Origin: JADKAV01 sp963769435
Lineage (GTDB): Bacteria > Actinomycetota > Actinomycetes > S36-B12 > UBA10799
Direction: 5' to 3'
DNA length: 64,000 nucleotides
NCBI GenBank assembly: GCA_963769435.1
Contig: CAVYLN010000001.1
Span: 124,001 to 188,000, forward strand
Shown: positions 44,378-54,228 of the stretch, piece by piece
Numbering within the stretch: position 1 is the stretch's first letter
How the letters are laid out: each line of letters begins with the position of its first letter
The notes under the pieces: model-generated
Database searches by the model: none
Seen by the model: only the letters and a program-made list of their open reading frames with translations
Told to the model about the DNA's origin: nothing
Position numbers and translations under genes: made by a program

Positions 44378-45330
44378 GATGCCTCCCGCAACTTCTCAGC
44401 GGCGCGCAGACGGACCGAACGTGCCCGTGGATTCGCCGCAATTTCCTGATCCGACGCTACCTCCGAACCGCGAGTTATCAGGCGAAGCCAGGGCCGCGAG
44501 TCGGGCGGAACCACTGGCATGTCCGGCGGCGCGGACTCCTGAGCCCCGACCCGCAGTGCTCGCTTGACCATCTTGTCCTCCAAGGAGTGGTAACTGAGGG
44601 CGATGAATCTGCCTCCCGGCCGGAGGCGATGAAGTGCGATCGGCAGTGCCCGCTCGAGACTCTGCAGTTCCTCGTTGACTTCGATCCGCACCGCCTGGAA
44701 CGTCCGTTTGGCGGGATGACCCTTGCGACGCGCGGCCGCGGGGACTGCCGCGTCCACACAGGCGACGAGGTCGTCGCTGGTGCGAAGCGGCCGGTCGGCC
44801 ACGATCCGCCGGGCGATCCTACGAGCGAACCTCTCCTCGCCGTACTGCCACAGGATCCGGGCGAGATCGGATTGCGAGTAGTTGTTGAGGACCTGCTCGG
44901 CCGTCAGGGTGGCTGTGGTGTCCATCCGCATGTCCAGCGGCGCGGATCTGGCGTAGGCGAATCCGCGATGCTGCTCGTCGATCTGCATCGACGAGACTCC
45001 TAGGTCGAACAGAATGGCATCGACCTTGGCCAACCCCTCGCTGTCGAGGACCGCGGCGAGTTCGTCGTACCGTGCGTGATGGATCCGGACCCTGTCACCG
45101 AACTCTGCAAGCCGCAGCGTCGCGGCGGCCACCGCCTGCGGGTCCCGGTCCACGCCGATCACCCGGGCCCGAGGGAAGCGCGAGAGCACCGCGGCACTGT
45201 GGCCCCCGAGACCCGCGGTGGCGTCGACCATCACCGGCGTGGAGTCGCTGACGTCGAGCACCGGCTCGAGCAACTGCAGGACACGCGGCAGCGCCACGGG
45301 AACGTGTCGCGTGTCGGTGTCCAAGGTCAT
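44374..45330 (-). CDS. rsmH: 16S rRNA (cytosine-1402-N4)-methyltransferase RsmH
   Basis: RsmH (MraW) N4-methylates C1402 of 16S rRNA in the ribosomal P site. The 318-residue protein has the SAM-binding loop MVDATAGLGGHSAAVL, DAILFDLGVSSMQID, RGFAYARSAPLDMRMD and FRAL/SYHSLEDKMVK motifs. The ATG at 45330 is preceded by AGAGGAG almost without spacing. The frame is open further upstream but no better start is conserved. It follows mraZ by 164 bases. Confidence 0.95.
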   Translation of the reverse strand: MTLDTDTRHVPVALPRVLQLLEPVLDVSDSTPVMVDATAGLGGHSAAVLSRFPRARVIGVDRDPQAVAAATLRLAEFGDRVRIHHARYDELAAVLDSEGLAKVDAILFDLGVSSMQIDEQHRGFAYARSAPLDMRMDTTATLTAEQVLNNYSQSDLARILWQYGEERFARRIARRIVADRPLRTSDDLVACVDAAVPAAARRKGHPAKRTFQAVRIEVNEELQSLERALPIALHRLRPGGRFIALSYHSLEDKMVKRALRVGAQESAPPDMPVVPPDSRPWLRLITRGSEVASDQEIAANPRARSVRLRAAEKLREAS

Positions 45331-45494
45331 CTCCTCTCGTGGGGCTTTGTCGGGAACCCATGCACTCCGGTCCCCGTCCGCGCGATGCGGATGGGGCCAC
45401 CTTGGGTCCGGGGAAGTGATCCAAGGTGATCGGTGGTCGAGGACCACCGGTGCTGCGTCGGCCGGGGGCCGCAGCCCATGGGTGTGGCTGGTGC

Positions 45495-45926
45495 TCAGAA
45501 CAGTCCGGGAACCACCTCCTCGGAAAGTCCTGCGAATTGGTCGTCCTGGGTCTGCAGGTACTCACTCCACGCCTGCTCGTCCCAGATCTCGAGCGTGCTG
45601 TGGTTGCCGACCACGACGCACTCACGGTCGAGTCCGGCGTACTCACGCAGAGCGGGCGGCACCGTTATCCGTCCCTGCTTGTCGGGAATCTGATCGAAGG
45701 CGCTGGAGAACAGCACCCGGGAGTAGGCCCGAACTGCTGCATTCGATTGCGACGCCTCGCGCACGCGGGCAGCCGCCTCACCGAACTCCGCGATCGGCCA
45801 AAGGACCAGCGAGCGGTCCTGGCCCTTGGTGATCACGACGCCGTCGGCAAGTCCGGGCCGGAACTTAGCAGGCAGGATGATGCGCCCCTTGTCGTCCACC
45901 TTCGGTGTGTGGGTACCGAGGAACAT
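45495..45926 (-). CDS. mraZ: Transcriptional regulator MraZ
   Basis: A 143-residue protein with two SpoVT-AbrB-type DNA-binding domains (DDKGRIILPAKFR about 11-23 and DKQGRITVPPALREYAG about 83-99). It assembles into rings that bind tandem repeats and regulate the dcw operon it heads. The start ATG 45926 (MFLGTHTPK) has a GGAGG ribosome site. Its own tandem boxes lie 35-70 bases upstream. Confidence 0.96.
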   Translation of the reverse strand: MFLGTHTPKVDDKGRIILPAKFRPGLADGVVITKGQDRSLVLWPIAEFGEAAARVREASQSNAAVRAYSRVLFSSAFDQIPDKQGRITVPPALREYAGLDRECVVVGNHSTLEIWDEQAWSEYLQTQDDQFAGLSEEVVPGLF

Positions 45927-45961
45927 GGGCACACCTCCCTCCGAACCACGACATCTTGGAG

Positions 45962-45996
45962 CCCCACCGTACTCCATTTCCCTCCACAAAGCACCA
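45962..45996 (-). promoter_or_regulatory. Four tandem MraZ boxes upstream of mraZ
   Basis: On the minus strand TGGTG (45992-45996), TGGAG (45982-45986), TGGAG (45972-45976) and TGGGG (45962-45966) recur at an exact 10-bp period, one helical turn. Such TGG-(A/G)G repeats with 5-base spacers are the known operator type of MraZ. They lie 36-70 bases before the mraZ start codon. Repeats and period are seen directly; binding is inferred. Confidence 0.72.
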
Positions 45997-46117
45997 CCAT
46001 GCCCCCATTCGTGGGAACCAGCACCCCAGGCACCCCCGATAGCGCCCACGTGCGGTGGGGAAGGCCGAACGGGTTTCCCGCCCCGGGCACCAATCTGCGA
46101 CGTTGGGGAGGGCCGAT

Positions 46118-48490
46118 CTACGAGATCTGGACGACCTGGTCGCGTCCCGCCTGCTTCGCCAGGTACATCGCACGGTCCGCGCGAGCGACGAGGGTGTCGA
46201 CATCATCGCCGTCCACGGCCAGGGTGACCCCGATGCTGATCGACGTGGAGATCTCTTGTCCGTCTATCTGCAGGGGCATCTTGACCGCCGCCCTCACCTT
46301 CTCGGCGATGAGCATCGCGTCGTCCAGCGTGCGCACACCGGGGAGCATCAGGAGGATCTCGTCGCCACCCACGCGCGCGACGACATCCGCCGACCGCACG
46401 CAGGCGCCGATCCGCTGGGCGACCGCCAGCAACAGACGGTCCCCCACCGCGTGGCCCCTGGAGTCGTTGATCGCCTTGAAACCGTCGATATCGCAGAAGG
46501 CGACAGCGATCCGGGTGCCCTCCGGGGAGTCCAGCGCCTCATCGAGCTGGGCAAGCACCTCCCGCCTGTTCACCAGTCCGGTCAGGTCGTCGGTCCGGAC
46601 GCGGGCGTTCAGCGCCTCCTGCGCATCGACCTCGGCCTGAACGTCGCGCCACCCCCCGACGATGGCGACCGGCGCACCACTGTCATCGAAAACCGGGTGC
46701 AGCGTGGCCTCGATCCAGCGAACATCACGGTTGCGGGTGTACACCCGGAACCGCGCACTGGTGCGGCGTCCGGTCAGTGCCTCCTGCGTGACCTCCGCGA
46801 TTTGCCCGTGGTCTTCCTCGACCACTATGTCGAATCCCGATGTTCCGATCACCTCCTCCGGCGTCAGCCCGAGGATTTCCTCGACCCCGTCCGAGATCCA
46901 CTGCGTCGTACCGTCGACGGAGACCTGGTAGGCCACGTCCGTGGCGTGTTCGGCGAGCAGGCGGTAGCGCGCCTCGGAGGCCGTCAACGCCCGCTGCGCC
47001 TCCACCTGCTCCTGGATGTCCCGGGTGACCACCACCATCGAGACAGCTTGCCCTTCCGGGCCACGGACGGCACGGGCGGTGGACTCCATCCATCGATAGG
47101 ACCCGTCGCGGTGCAACAACCGTGCCCGAGCTGTGACCGAGTCGGCGCCATCGACCAGCCTGCGGGTGATGTCCAGCATCCCGGGCAGGTCGTCCGGGTG
47201 CACGAGATCTCGCCGTGATTCCCCTATGACTTTGTCGACTGGCCAACCGAGCAAACGCTCGAACGCCGGAGAGACCCACTCCACGTTGCCGGCGAGGTCG
47301 TGAAACGTGACGATGTCGCTGATCTGCTCGAAAAGCACCCGGTAGTGATCCTCGGACGCGGCCAGTTCGCGCTCGCGCTCGTAGCGCTGCGTGCTGTCGC
47401 GCCAGGTGATGGCAAGTCCGTCGTCCACCGGCACCGCCCGGACGTCGAAACGCGACATCCGCCCGTCCCGAAGATGTTGTGAAAGGTCGTTGACCACCAC
47501 AGCGCGGCCCGCATCGAGACCTTCGAGGAACCGATCGACCTCCTCAGAGCCCGGGAACGCGGGATCCACCCCCGACACCGTCCGTCCGAGCAGTGCGTCG
47601 CGTTCGAGCCCGATGAATCGACACGCGGCCACGTTCACCTCGAGGAACCGGAAGTCGACCACCTCGTCCGTGGCATCCCGAACGGCCTCGACCAGGACCA
47701 AAGGGTCGATTTGGGAGTCGATGGTGGCGCGCAGCAGCAGTCGCTCTCCCTCAGCCACGCGATGCGCCCGCACGACTTCATCGACGTCGCGCCATCCGAC
47801 GATGCTGCCCGTGACCGAACCTTCCTCACCGGTGGCAGGACGCGCCGTGGTCGAGATGAATCGCACGTTCCCATCGAGGGTTCGCATCCTCAAGACAACG
47901 CCAGACACCGACTCACCCGTGAGGACCCGCATGTGGATGCCTTCGGCCACACTCCGGTCCTGATCGACCAGGAGGTCCGTGGCCGGGGTGCCGAGCAGGC
48001 CCGAGGGCTTCCAGCCCGCCGCTTTCTCGATGGAGTCCGAGACCCAGAGGATCTTGCCGGATCGGTCGGTCTCGAGCAGAACGTCGGCGGCACCCTCGGC
48101 AACCGCCTGGTAGCGATGGTCCGGAGCCGACGACGAGTCCCGCGGCGCGATTCGGCACAGTCCGCCATGCAGGACGACCGCTCCGTCCGATCTGCGAACG
48201 GTGCGGGCGACTTGATGGGTCCACACGGACGTCCGGTCCTTGGTCATGAACCGCACGTCTATCGTGGTCACTTCACCCAGCGGTGCGTTGAACGACGCAA
48301 GCATGATTCCGCGGTCTCGCGGGTCGACCGCACGCAACCACAGCAGAGGCTGCGCCAAGTACTGCTCGGCGGTGTAGCCGGTGAAGTCGACGACGGAGTC
48401 GGAGACCTGCTCCAACCGCATCGTGGGGTGCAACTGCAGGACATAGGACACGTCCAGAACCGATACCTGGTCCTCCGGGCGAGTCCACAC
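46118..48490 (-). CDS. Multi-PAS diguanylate cyclase (GGDEF)
   Basis: A 790-residue soluble sensor protein with about five PAS-type repeats (roughly 1-620) and one C-terminal GGDEF domain (about 630-790). PAS segments are marked by phrases such as GKILWVSDSIEKAAGW, NVEWVSPAFERLLGW and TTQWISDGVEEILGL, with C-terminal GGWRDV/RDIQEQ caps. The catalytic motif is GGDEI, preceded at exactly five residues by RSAD, the RxxD product-inhibition site. An active, feedback-controlled cyclic-di-GMP synthase is therefore expected. No EAL domain, no membrane helix, no signal peptide. The ligands of the PAS domains cannot be read from sequence. It lies 191 bases beyond mraZ, in the same direction. The GTG start is tentative. 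Confidence 0.88.
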   Translation of the reverse strand: MWTRPEDQVSVLDVSYVLQLHPTMRLEQVSDSVVDFTGYTAEQYLAQPLLWLRAVDPRDRGIMLASFNAPLGEVTTIDVRFMTKDRTSVWTHQVARTVRRSDGAVVLHGGLCRIAPRDSSSAPDHRYQAVAEGAADVLLETDRSGKILWVSDSIEKAAGWKPSGLLGTPATDLLVDQDRSVAEGIHMRVLTGESVSGVVLRMRTLDGNVRFISTTARPATGEEGSVTGSIVGWRDVDEVVRAHRVAEGERLLLRATIDSQIDPLVLVEAVRDATDEVVDFRFLEVNVAACRFIGLERDALLGRTVSGVDPAFPGSEEVDRFLEGLDAGRAVVVNDLSQHLRDGRMSRFDVRAVPVDDGLAITWRDSTQRYERERELAASEDHYRVLFEQISDIVTFHDLAGNVEWVSPAFERLLGWPVDKVIGESRRDLVHPDDLPGMLDITRRLVDGADSVTARARLLHRDGSYRWMESTARAVRGPEGQAVSMVVVTRDIQEQVEAQRALTASEARYRLLAEHATDVAYQVSVDGTTQWISDGVEEILGLTPEEVIGTSGFDIVVEEDHGQIAEVTQEALTGRRTSARFRVYTRNRDVRWIEATLHPVFDDSGAPVAIVGGWRDVQAEVDAQEALNARVRTDDLTGLVNRREVLAQLDEALDSPEGTRIAVAFCDIDGFKAINDSRGHAVGDRLLLAVAQRIGACVRSADVVARVGGDEILLMLPGVRTLDDAMLIAEKVRAAVKMPLQIDGQEISTSISIGVTLAVDGDDVDTLVARADRAMYLAKQAGRDQVVQIS

Positions 48491-48522
48491 TGCCTGCTCC
48501 TCTCCCCCGTCGCAGTGCCGTG

Positions 48523-48528
48523 ATCATA
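48523..48528 (-). promoter_or_regulatory. Possible -10 element of the GGDEF gene
   Basis: The minus strand has TATGAT, near the bacterial -10 consensus, 33 bases before the cyclase start. No convincing -35 box accompanies it. The remaining bases of the 256-base gap up to the DUF3040 gene hold a small CTACG/CGTAG hairpin and nothing else I recognise. Confidence 0.35.
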
Positions 48529-48746
48529 CGACAGACTCTGGGCGTATATACGGGAATAGCACGAAACGCACCCGATGTTCACTCGAAAGCGTTGGATGGT
48601 TCGCTTATCCCTACGAATCCCGTAGCAATCTCCTGATCAATGGGCACCCACTCACGACATGGTCGCGCGCACGCTCACGATCCAGCACCCGCGGAAACAC
48701 CGCACAAGGAAGAACCGACTGGCCGAAGGAGCGTGATGTTATGGGG

Positions 48747-49157
48747 TCAGGAATCCCGGCCGTCGCGCCGGTTGCGATCCTGCCAGCGTTGTTCGAAACG
48801 GGCCATGAGGCCGGACTGGCCCTTGGCCGGCTTCTGCGTGGGAGACCCTGCGGCAGGCGGGGCCTGCGAGTCGTCGGTGGTTTGCTTGGCCGGTCCGTGC
48901 CGCAGACCGGAGACGATCAGGAACACAGCCGCGAGCATGACGATGAAGCCGAATACACCCAGTGGCGGGAGGCTCGTGGAGACCCCTGCGATAAGCAGTC
49001 CCATCCCGGCCAGCGCCCCGACCACACCGCCTACGATGCGACGACGGTCGGCACCGGACGAGCCATGACGCAATGACGTGGCGAACTTCGGGTCCTCAGC
49101 CATGAGGGCCCGCTCCATCTGCTCGAGCAGTCGCTGCTCATGCTCTGAGAGGGGCAC
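48747..49157 (-). CDS. DUF3040 family membrane protein
   Basis: A 136-residue actinobacterial protein with the family hallmark MPLSEHEQRLLEQMERAL and an EDPKFATSL segment. Two membrane helices follow (IVGGVVGALAGMGLLIAGV and LGVFGFIVMLAAVFLIVSGL), then a basic, glutamine-rich cytoplasmic tail. The function is unknown. It often lies near dinB and the dcw cluster in actinobacteria, as here. Start GTG 49157, with GGAGG 7 bases upstream. Confidence 0.85.
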   Translation of the reverse strand: MPLSEHEQRLLEQMERALMAEDPKFATSLRHGSSGADRRRIVGGVVGALAGMGLLIAGVSTSLPPLGVFGFIVMLAAVFLIVSGLRHGPAKQTTDDSQAPPAAGSPTQKPAKGQSGLMARFEQRWQDRNRRDGRDS

Positions 49158-49267
49158 GTTGCATCCTCCGTACTCGACGTTCCGGTAGTCGATATTGGTA
49201 ACGATACGTGTAGAGGCCCCGGATGGAAACCCGAGAGGTCCCGGAAGTTGCCAGCAGCGGGTCGCGA

Positions 49268-50503
49268 TCACTGCGGATCATCCGAACGGCCCATGTCGAG
49301 AAGGCTCGCGGGACGCACCACGCCGTCACCGAAACGGGCGACGGCTCGGTCCACCGCGGTCTCCGCCTCCCGCCACCCGGCAACTGGTTCTTCCAGTGCG
49401 ATCTGGTGACTGGCCGACTCCGTCGGCATCAGCTTCTCCGCACGCACACCCACCAGACGCAGGCGCGCACGCTGCAGCCCGAGTGCGTCGTAGAGGCCGC
49501 CGGCCTGGGCGTAGATCTCGCGGCCCACATCGGTGGATTCGGGAAGGGTCCGGGATCTGGTGATCGTGGTGAAGTCAGCGAATCGGACTTTCAGCGAGAT
49601 CGTCCGGGCGACCCATCCGGCCGACCGGAGGCGGGCGGCAACGTGATCTGAGAGTCGCAGCAACTGCCGATGTATGACCTCGGGATCGTCCACGTCGCCG
49701 GCGAACGTGTGCTCCGAACCGACGCTGCGCTCCCTGGTCCCGGTGCTCACCTGACGCTGATCACGACCCCACGCCAGGTCCGCGAGGTGGTCCCCGGCGG
49801 CCGCACCCAGGGCGCGCCGGAGCACCGGGCGTGGAAGATGTGCGACGTCCGCGACCGTGCGCACCCCGAGACCGTGCAGTTGTTCCTCCGTGCGGGGCCC
49901 GACCCCCCAGAGCGCGCCCACGGGCAACGGGTGCAGGAAAGCGAGGATGGACTCCGCGGGGATCATGAGCATTCCGTCGGGTTTGGCATGAGCACTGGCC
50001 ACCTTCGCCACGAACTTGTTGGGTGCGCCCCCGACCGAACAGGTGATTCCCTGCTCGTCGAACACCCGCGCCCGCAACGTCTCGGCGATCGCCGTCGGGC
50101 TGGGATGGGCGCGCAGGGCACCACTGATGTCGAGGAATGCCTCATCCATCGACACCGGTTCCACATGGGCGGCGATGGAGGCGAAGATCTCCATGACTCC
50201 CGCACTCACGCGGGCATACCGTCGATGGTCCGGTGAGATCACGTGGGCGTCCGGGCACAATCGCCGGGCACGTCCCATCGACATCGCCGCCCGGACGCCG
50301 AACGCACGCGCCTCGTACGTCGCTGACAGCACCACCCCGCGGGACCCGGATCCACCGACGATCACCGGCGTGCCCCGCAACATCGGTCGGCTGAGCAGTT
50401 CGACCGATGCGTAGAAAGCGTCCATGTCGACGTGCAGGATCGTGCAGGTCGAGTCGTCGCGGGGGGCCGGGAAGTCCAACTTGCCCGTGGTCCGCCTACT
50501 CAT
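49268..50503 (-). CDS. dinB: DNA polymerase IV (DinB, Y family)
   Basis: A 411-residue translesion polymerase. The catalytic carboxylates are intact (HVDMDAFYASVE near the start and SMDEAFLD about 115), which separates it from inactive ImuB. The steric-gate region, helix-hairpin-helix LWGVGPRTEEQLHGLGVRTVADVAHL, and little-finger domain follow. It lies 30 bases after the DnaE2-type gene, apparently last in a LexA-controlled operon. A start at GTG 50506, one codon earlier, is equally possible. Confidence 0.93.
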   Translation of the reverse strand: MSRRTTGKLDFPAPRDDSTCTILHVDMDAFYASVELLSRPMLRGTPVIVGGSGSRGVVLSATYEARAFGVRAAMSMGRARRLCPDAHVISPDHRRYARVSAGVMEIFASIAAHVEPVSMDEAFLDISGALRAHPSPTAIAETLRARVFDEQGITCSVGGAPNKFVAKVASAHAKPDGMLMIPAESILAFLHPLPVGALWGVGPRTEEQLHGLGVRTVADVAHLPRPVLRRALGAAAGDHLADLAWGRDQRQVSTGTRERSVGSEHTFAGDVDDPEVIHRQLLRLSDHVAARLRSAGWVARTISLKVRFADFTTITRSRTLPESTDVGREIYAQAGGLYDALGLQRARLRLVGVRAEKLMPTESASHQIALEEPVAGWREAETAVDRAVARFGDGVVRPASLLDMGRSDDPQ

Positions 50504-50533
50504 CACCCACCATCCTCACCCTCACCCGCACTT

Positions 50534-53500
50534 CTAGCCAGCACTACCAGGACTTGCATGCCACAACTTCGACGGCGGTGGCTGCTTGCCGGAGGAACCC
50601 GCCGGACGAACATCGGCGTACGGTGACTGCCGGAACCCGCTGGCGTGCACCAGCACCCTGCGGACCCCCGGATCCGAATCCCCCGTGGCCTGCGTGGGAT
50701 CCTCCAGCCGGTCCGGACCACTGTTCATCTCCACCGGAGCGTTGATCATCTCGTAGACACCTGCCACCCCGCCGGTCCGCCATGCCGTATGTACATCGGG
50801 CAACGACCAGCAGCCGGTGGCCCTGACCGATATCCCCCGACGTCCGGTCCGCCGGACCACACCGGTGGCCAGCAACAGCCACGCATGGAAGACGGTGTGC
50901 GCGTAGGGCCCCTGCGCATCCTCGAAGAACGTGAGGTCGATCGGGCCCGTGGAATCATCCAAAGACAAGAAGACGACCCGGCGGCCGCTACGGATCGGTG
51001 GGGTCTGGGTGGCCACCTTGATCCCCGCCACCATGACCCGGGATTCGGACCTATGGGTCAGCAGATCTTTCGCCCGGACGACTCCCAACTCGGTGAGCAT
51101 CGTCTCGTAGAACGAGATCGCGTGGCGAGTCACATCCAGGCCCAGAATCTCCATCTCGGCCTGCACCCGGTCGGCGGTGGACATCTCCGGTAATCCGGTG
51201 GCGGCCTCCGTCTGTGCGATGGGCAGTGCCAGTTGGGCGGCATCAGGCAGCCGGGCCTTCGGCGCCTTGGACTGTGCCGCCACTCTGTCGGCCAGACCGG
51301 TCCCAGCACGCTGGGGTGACATCCGCGAGGCCCGCACCCGGCGCCGACCGCCCGAGCGATGCAGATCGGCGACCTGCAACAACAGATCACGGCGGGTGAG
51401 ATGGCCGATCCGGCGGACCCCGCTGATGTCGTGCAGCGTGTCGAACCCCCCAGCACGTACAAGACGTTCCACGACCGGCCGGGCGACCGCCGTCCGGGAC
51501 CAGAAGTCACTGAGATCGACGAAGGGCTGTGCAGTCTCGATCTGACGGACCTCCGCCTCGCTGATTCCCTTGACGTCCGCCAGTGACAGCCTGATGCCGT
51601 AGTCGTGGCCGACCTTCTCCACCCGGTACTGTCCGGTCGACTTGTTGACATCCAACGGCAGAACCGCGACTCCGCTGTTGCGCGCCTCGTCGAGGATCAG
51701 TCGCTTCGGGTACATACCCGGGTCGTGGGTCAGCACCCCGGCCAGGAAAGCTGCCGGGTGGTGCCTCTTCAACCATGCGGAGTGGTACGTGGGCAGAGCG
51801 AACGCGGCGGCATGGGCCTTGCAGAAGCCGAAACTGGCGAATGCCCGCAGGACTTCCCAGACCTTCTCGACGGTGGCCAGGTCGTACCCCTTCTTCAGCG
51901 CCGCCGGGATGAACCAGGTCCGCACCTGCACCTGCCCATCGGGGGTGCCCAGTTGTCGACGCACCTCGTCGGCCTCCGCCAGCGAACAACCGCTCATCAC
52001 CGACACCAGGCGCAGGACCTGCTCGTGGAAGACCACCACCCCGTGGGTCTCCCGCAGGGCCGGCTCGAGGTCCGGGTGCAGGTGAAGAGGCTCGCGCCAT
52101 CCGTGGCGGGCGGACAGGAACGGCGTGATCATGTCACTTTTCACCGGCCCGGGCCGGAACAGCGAGATGTCGATGATCAGATCGTTGAAGTCGCGCGGGC
52201 CGAATTTGCCGATCAACTCCCGTTGACCCGGCGACTCGATCTGGAAACACCCCAGGGTCTTGGCCTTGCCGATGAGATCGAACGTGTCCTGGTCGTCGAA
52301 CGGCAGATTCTCGAGGTCGACGTCCACCTCGTCGACCCGCCGGATCTCGGTGATCGCGTGGGCCATGGCCGACTGCATCCGGATGCCAAGAACGTCCAGC
52401 TTGAGGAAACCCATCGTCTCCACATCGTCCTTGTCGAACTGGCTCATCGGGAATCCCATCCAGCTGGCCTCCACCGGGGTCCGGTCCAGCAGCGATGAGT
52501 CCGACAACAACACTCCGCAGGGATGCAACGCGATGTGTCGGGGCAGGCCGTCCAGGGATTCCACGAAGTGTAGGAATCCGTCCAGCAGTCCGCGGTCGGC
52601 GAGCCTGCCCACCACTGAAGTGCGCAATTCCGGGAGTTCGGCCAGTGCTGCACGAGCGTCGCGGGCGCGGATGTGTGGAAAGGCTTTCGCGAAATCGTCG
52701 ATCTCACCGGCCGGGAATCCGAGGGCCGCACCGACGTCACGTACGGCGTGCCGGACCTTGTACGTGTCGCGCATGCTCACACACGCGCTTCGATGGGCGC
52801 CGAAACGGTCGACGATACGTCGGTAGATGTCGGTGCGCCGGGCGGATTCGACATCGATGTCGATATCGGGCAACATCCGGCGCAGCGGCGACAAGAACCG
52901 CTCCATGAGCAGGTCGTGCCGGATCGGATCCACTCCTGAGATACCGAGCAGGTAGTTCACCACACTTCCGGCACCCGACCCCCGGGCCGCCACTCGAACC
53001 CGCATCTGACGGATGAGGTCCACCACCTCCGTCACAGTCAGGAAGTACCCGGCGAACCCGAGAGTGGCGATGACACCGAGTTCGTCATCGAGACGGACTG
53101 ATGCCTGCTTGACCTCGGAGGCCTTGAAGCGGGTGTGCAGGGTCGCCTCGCAGCGGGCACGCAACAGGGCGTCGGCACGCACTGCCTCCTCCCGGCGCTG
53201 ATCGTGGCGATGGCGTCGTGCGGCGTATCCGGCCATGACCGGCCCGGTCGGCTCAGCCGGTGCCCGGCCGGACAACAGGACATCGAGTTCCGGGACGTGG
53301 ATATCCCCGATCCCGAAGTCGGCCACCGGGTCCAGCACACACTGTTCCGCAAGGTCTGCGGTGGCCGCGAGCAGCCCACCGGCGTCCGGGCCGGCCACCT
53401 GCTCGGCGATCCCGCGCATATGTCCGGTAGGAGCCAGGAAGCCCCCGGAGTTCTCACGATCGAGATGACGGGAGTCCAGCGGTACGAGACGACGGATGGC

Positions 53501-54226
53501 ATCGAGCAGATCCGCGGTCGCCGCCTGCCGGGGATGGCAGTAGCGCACGGCGTTGGTGAGCACCGCCGGGATCCTGCGCTCCCTGGAGTACTGCCACATC
53601 CGTTTGGCCATCGCGGTGGACAGATCCGGGCCGGGGCGGTGTTCCCCCGATGCTCTGGGCGCTGCACGATGGTTGACGATCTCCAGGTGGACATGCCCAT
53701 CGGCCACCTGGCGCCAACGGTGCAGCAACACATCGGCGAGGTCGAAACGGTGCCGGCTGATGGCCCGTCCCACTGCCGAATCGGGCCCGAGCAGCACATG
53801 TAGATCCCCCGGGACGACGAACTCCTCGAGCAATTCCCACCCGAGCATCGGACTACCCCGCTCGCCGGCGATATGGGCCGCTGAGACCAGGCGGCTCAAG
53901 GCCGACCAACCTCGGCCTCCGCGTGCCAGGAGCACCACCCGCGGTTCACGCTGATCGCGCCATGCGCCACCCCGAACCGGGCTGCGTTCCCGCGCGGGTC
54001 GTGGCACAGGATCACAGTCGGGCATGGCGAGGTCGGCGCCCAGGATCCCGGCCATCCCGCTGTTCATACACGCCTGCATGAACCGCACCGCCCCGTACAG
54101 ACCATCCCGGTCGGTCAGTGCGACGGCGGGCTGGCCCAGTTCGGCGGCGCGCTCCACCAACTCCTGCGGTGAGCACACACCGTGGCGCAAGGAGTAGTAG
54201 GACGCCGTGTGCAGGTGGGAGAACAT
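50534..54226 (-). CDS. dnaE2: Error-prone DNA polymerase, DnaE2 type
   Basis: A second C-family polymerase alpha subunit, about 1230 residues, expected to copy damaged DNA. The PHP-like N terminus (MFSHLHTASYYSLRHG, ALTDRDGLYGAVRFM) and the palm (AARGSGAGSVVNYLLG, PDIDIDVESARRTDIY) have their catalytic aspartates. The phrases GFLKLDVLGIRMQSAMAHA, FGFCKAHAAAFALPTYHSAWLK and an OB fold (VMVAGIKVATQTPP) match DnaE2 rather than the replicative enzyme at 19.4-22.9 kb. Context supports this: SOS box, HEPN and DUF6504 genes upstream, dinB downstream. The start is unsure among 54226, 54229 (stop/start TAGTG overlap with the HEPN gene) and 54247. Confidence 0.9.
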   Translation of the reverse strand: MFSHLHTASYYSLRHGVCSPQELVERAAELGQPAVALTDRDGLYGAVRFMQACMNSGMAGILGADLAMPDCDPVPRPARERSPVRGGAWRDQREPRVVLLARGGRGWSALSRLVSAAHIAGERGSPMLGWELLEEFVVPGDLHVLLGPDSAVGRAISRHRFDLADVLLHRWRQVADGHVHLEIVNHRAAPRASGEHRPGPDLSTAMAKRMWQYSRERRIPAVLTNAVRYCHPRQAATADLLDAIRRLVPLDSRHLDRENSGGFLAPTGHMRGIAEQVAGPDAGGLLAATADLAEQCVLDPVADFGIGDIHVPELDVLLSGRAPAEPTGPVMAGYAARRHRHDQRREEAVRADALLRARCEATLHTRFKASEVKQASVRLDDELGVIATLGFAGYFLTVTEVVDLIRQMRVRVAARGSGAGSVVNYLLGISGVDPIRHDLLMERFLSPLRRMLPDIDIDVESARRTDIYRRIVDRFGAHRSACVSMRDTYKVRHAVRDVGAALGFPAGEIDDFAKAFPHIRARDARAALAELPELRTSVVGRLADRGLLDGFLHFVESLDGLPRHIALHPCGVLLSDSSLLDRTPVEASWMGFPMSQFDKDDVETMGFLKLDVLGIRMQSAMAHAITEIRRVDEVDVDLENLPFDDQDTFDLIGKAKTLGCFQIESPGQRELIGKFGPRDFNDLIIDISLFRPGPVKSDMITPFLSARHGWREPLHLHPDLEPALRETHGVVVFHEQVLRLVSVMSGCSLAEADEVRRQLGTPDGQVQVRTWFIPAALKKGYDLATVEKVWEVLRAFASFGFCKAHAAAFALPTYHSAWLKRHHPAAFLAGVLTHDPGMYPKRLILDEARNSGVAVLPLDVNKSTGQYRVEKVGHDYGIRLSLADVKGISEAEVRQIETAQPFVDLSDFWSRTAVARPVVERLVRAGGFDTLHDISGVRRIGHLTRRDLLLQVADLHRSGGRRRVRASRMSPQRAGTGLADRVAAQSKAPKARLPDAAQLALPIAQTEAATGLPEMSTADRVQAEMEILGLDVTRHAISFYETMLTELGVVRAKDLLTHRSESRVMVAGIKVATQTPPIRSGRRVVFLSLDDSTGPIDLTFFEDAQGPYAHTVFHAWLLLATGVVRRTGRRGISVRATGCWSLPDVHTAWRTGGVAGVYEMINAPVEMNSGPDRLEDPTQATGDSDPGVRRVLVHASGFRQSPYADVRPAGSSGKQPPPSKLWHASPGSAG

Positions 54227-54228
54227 CA

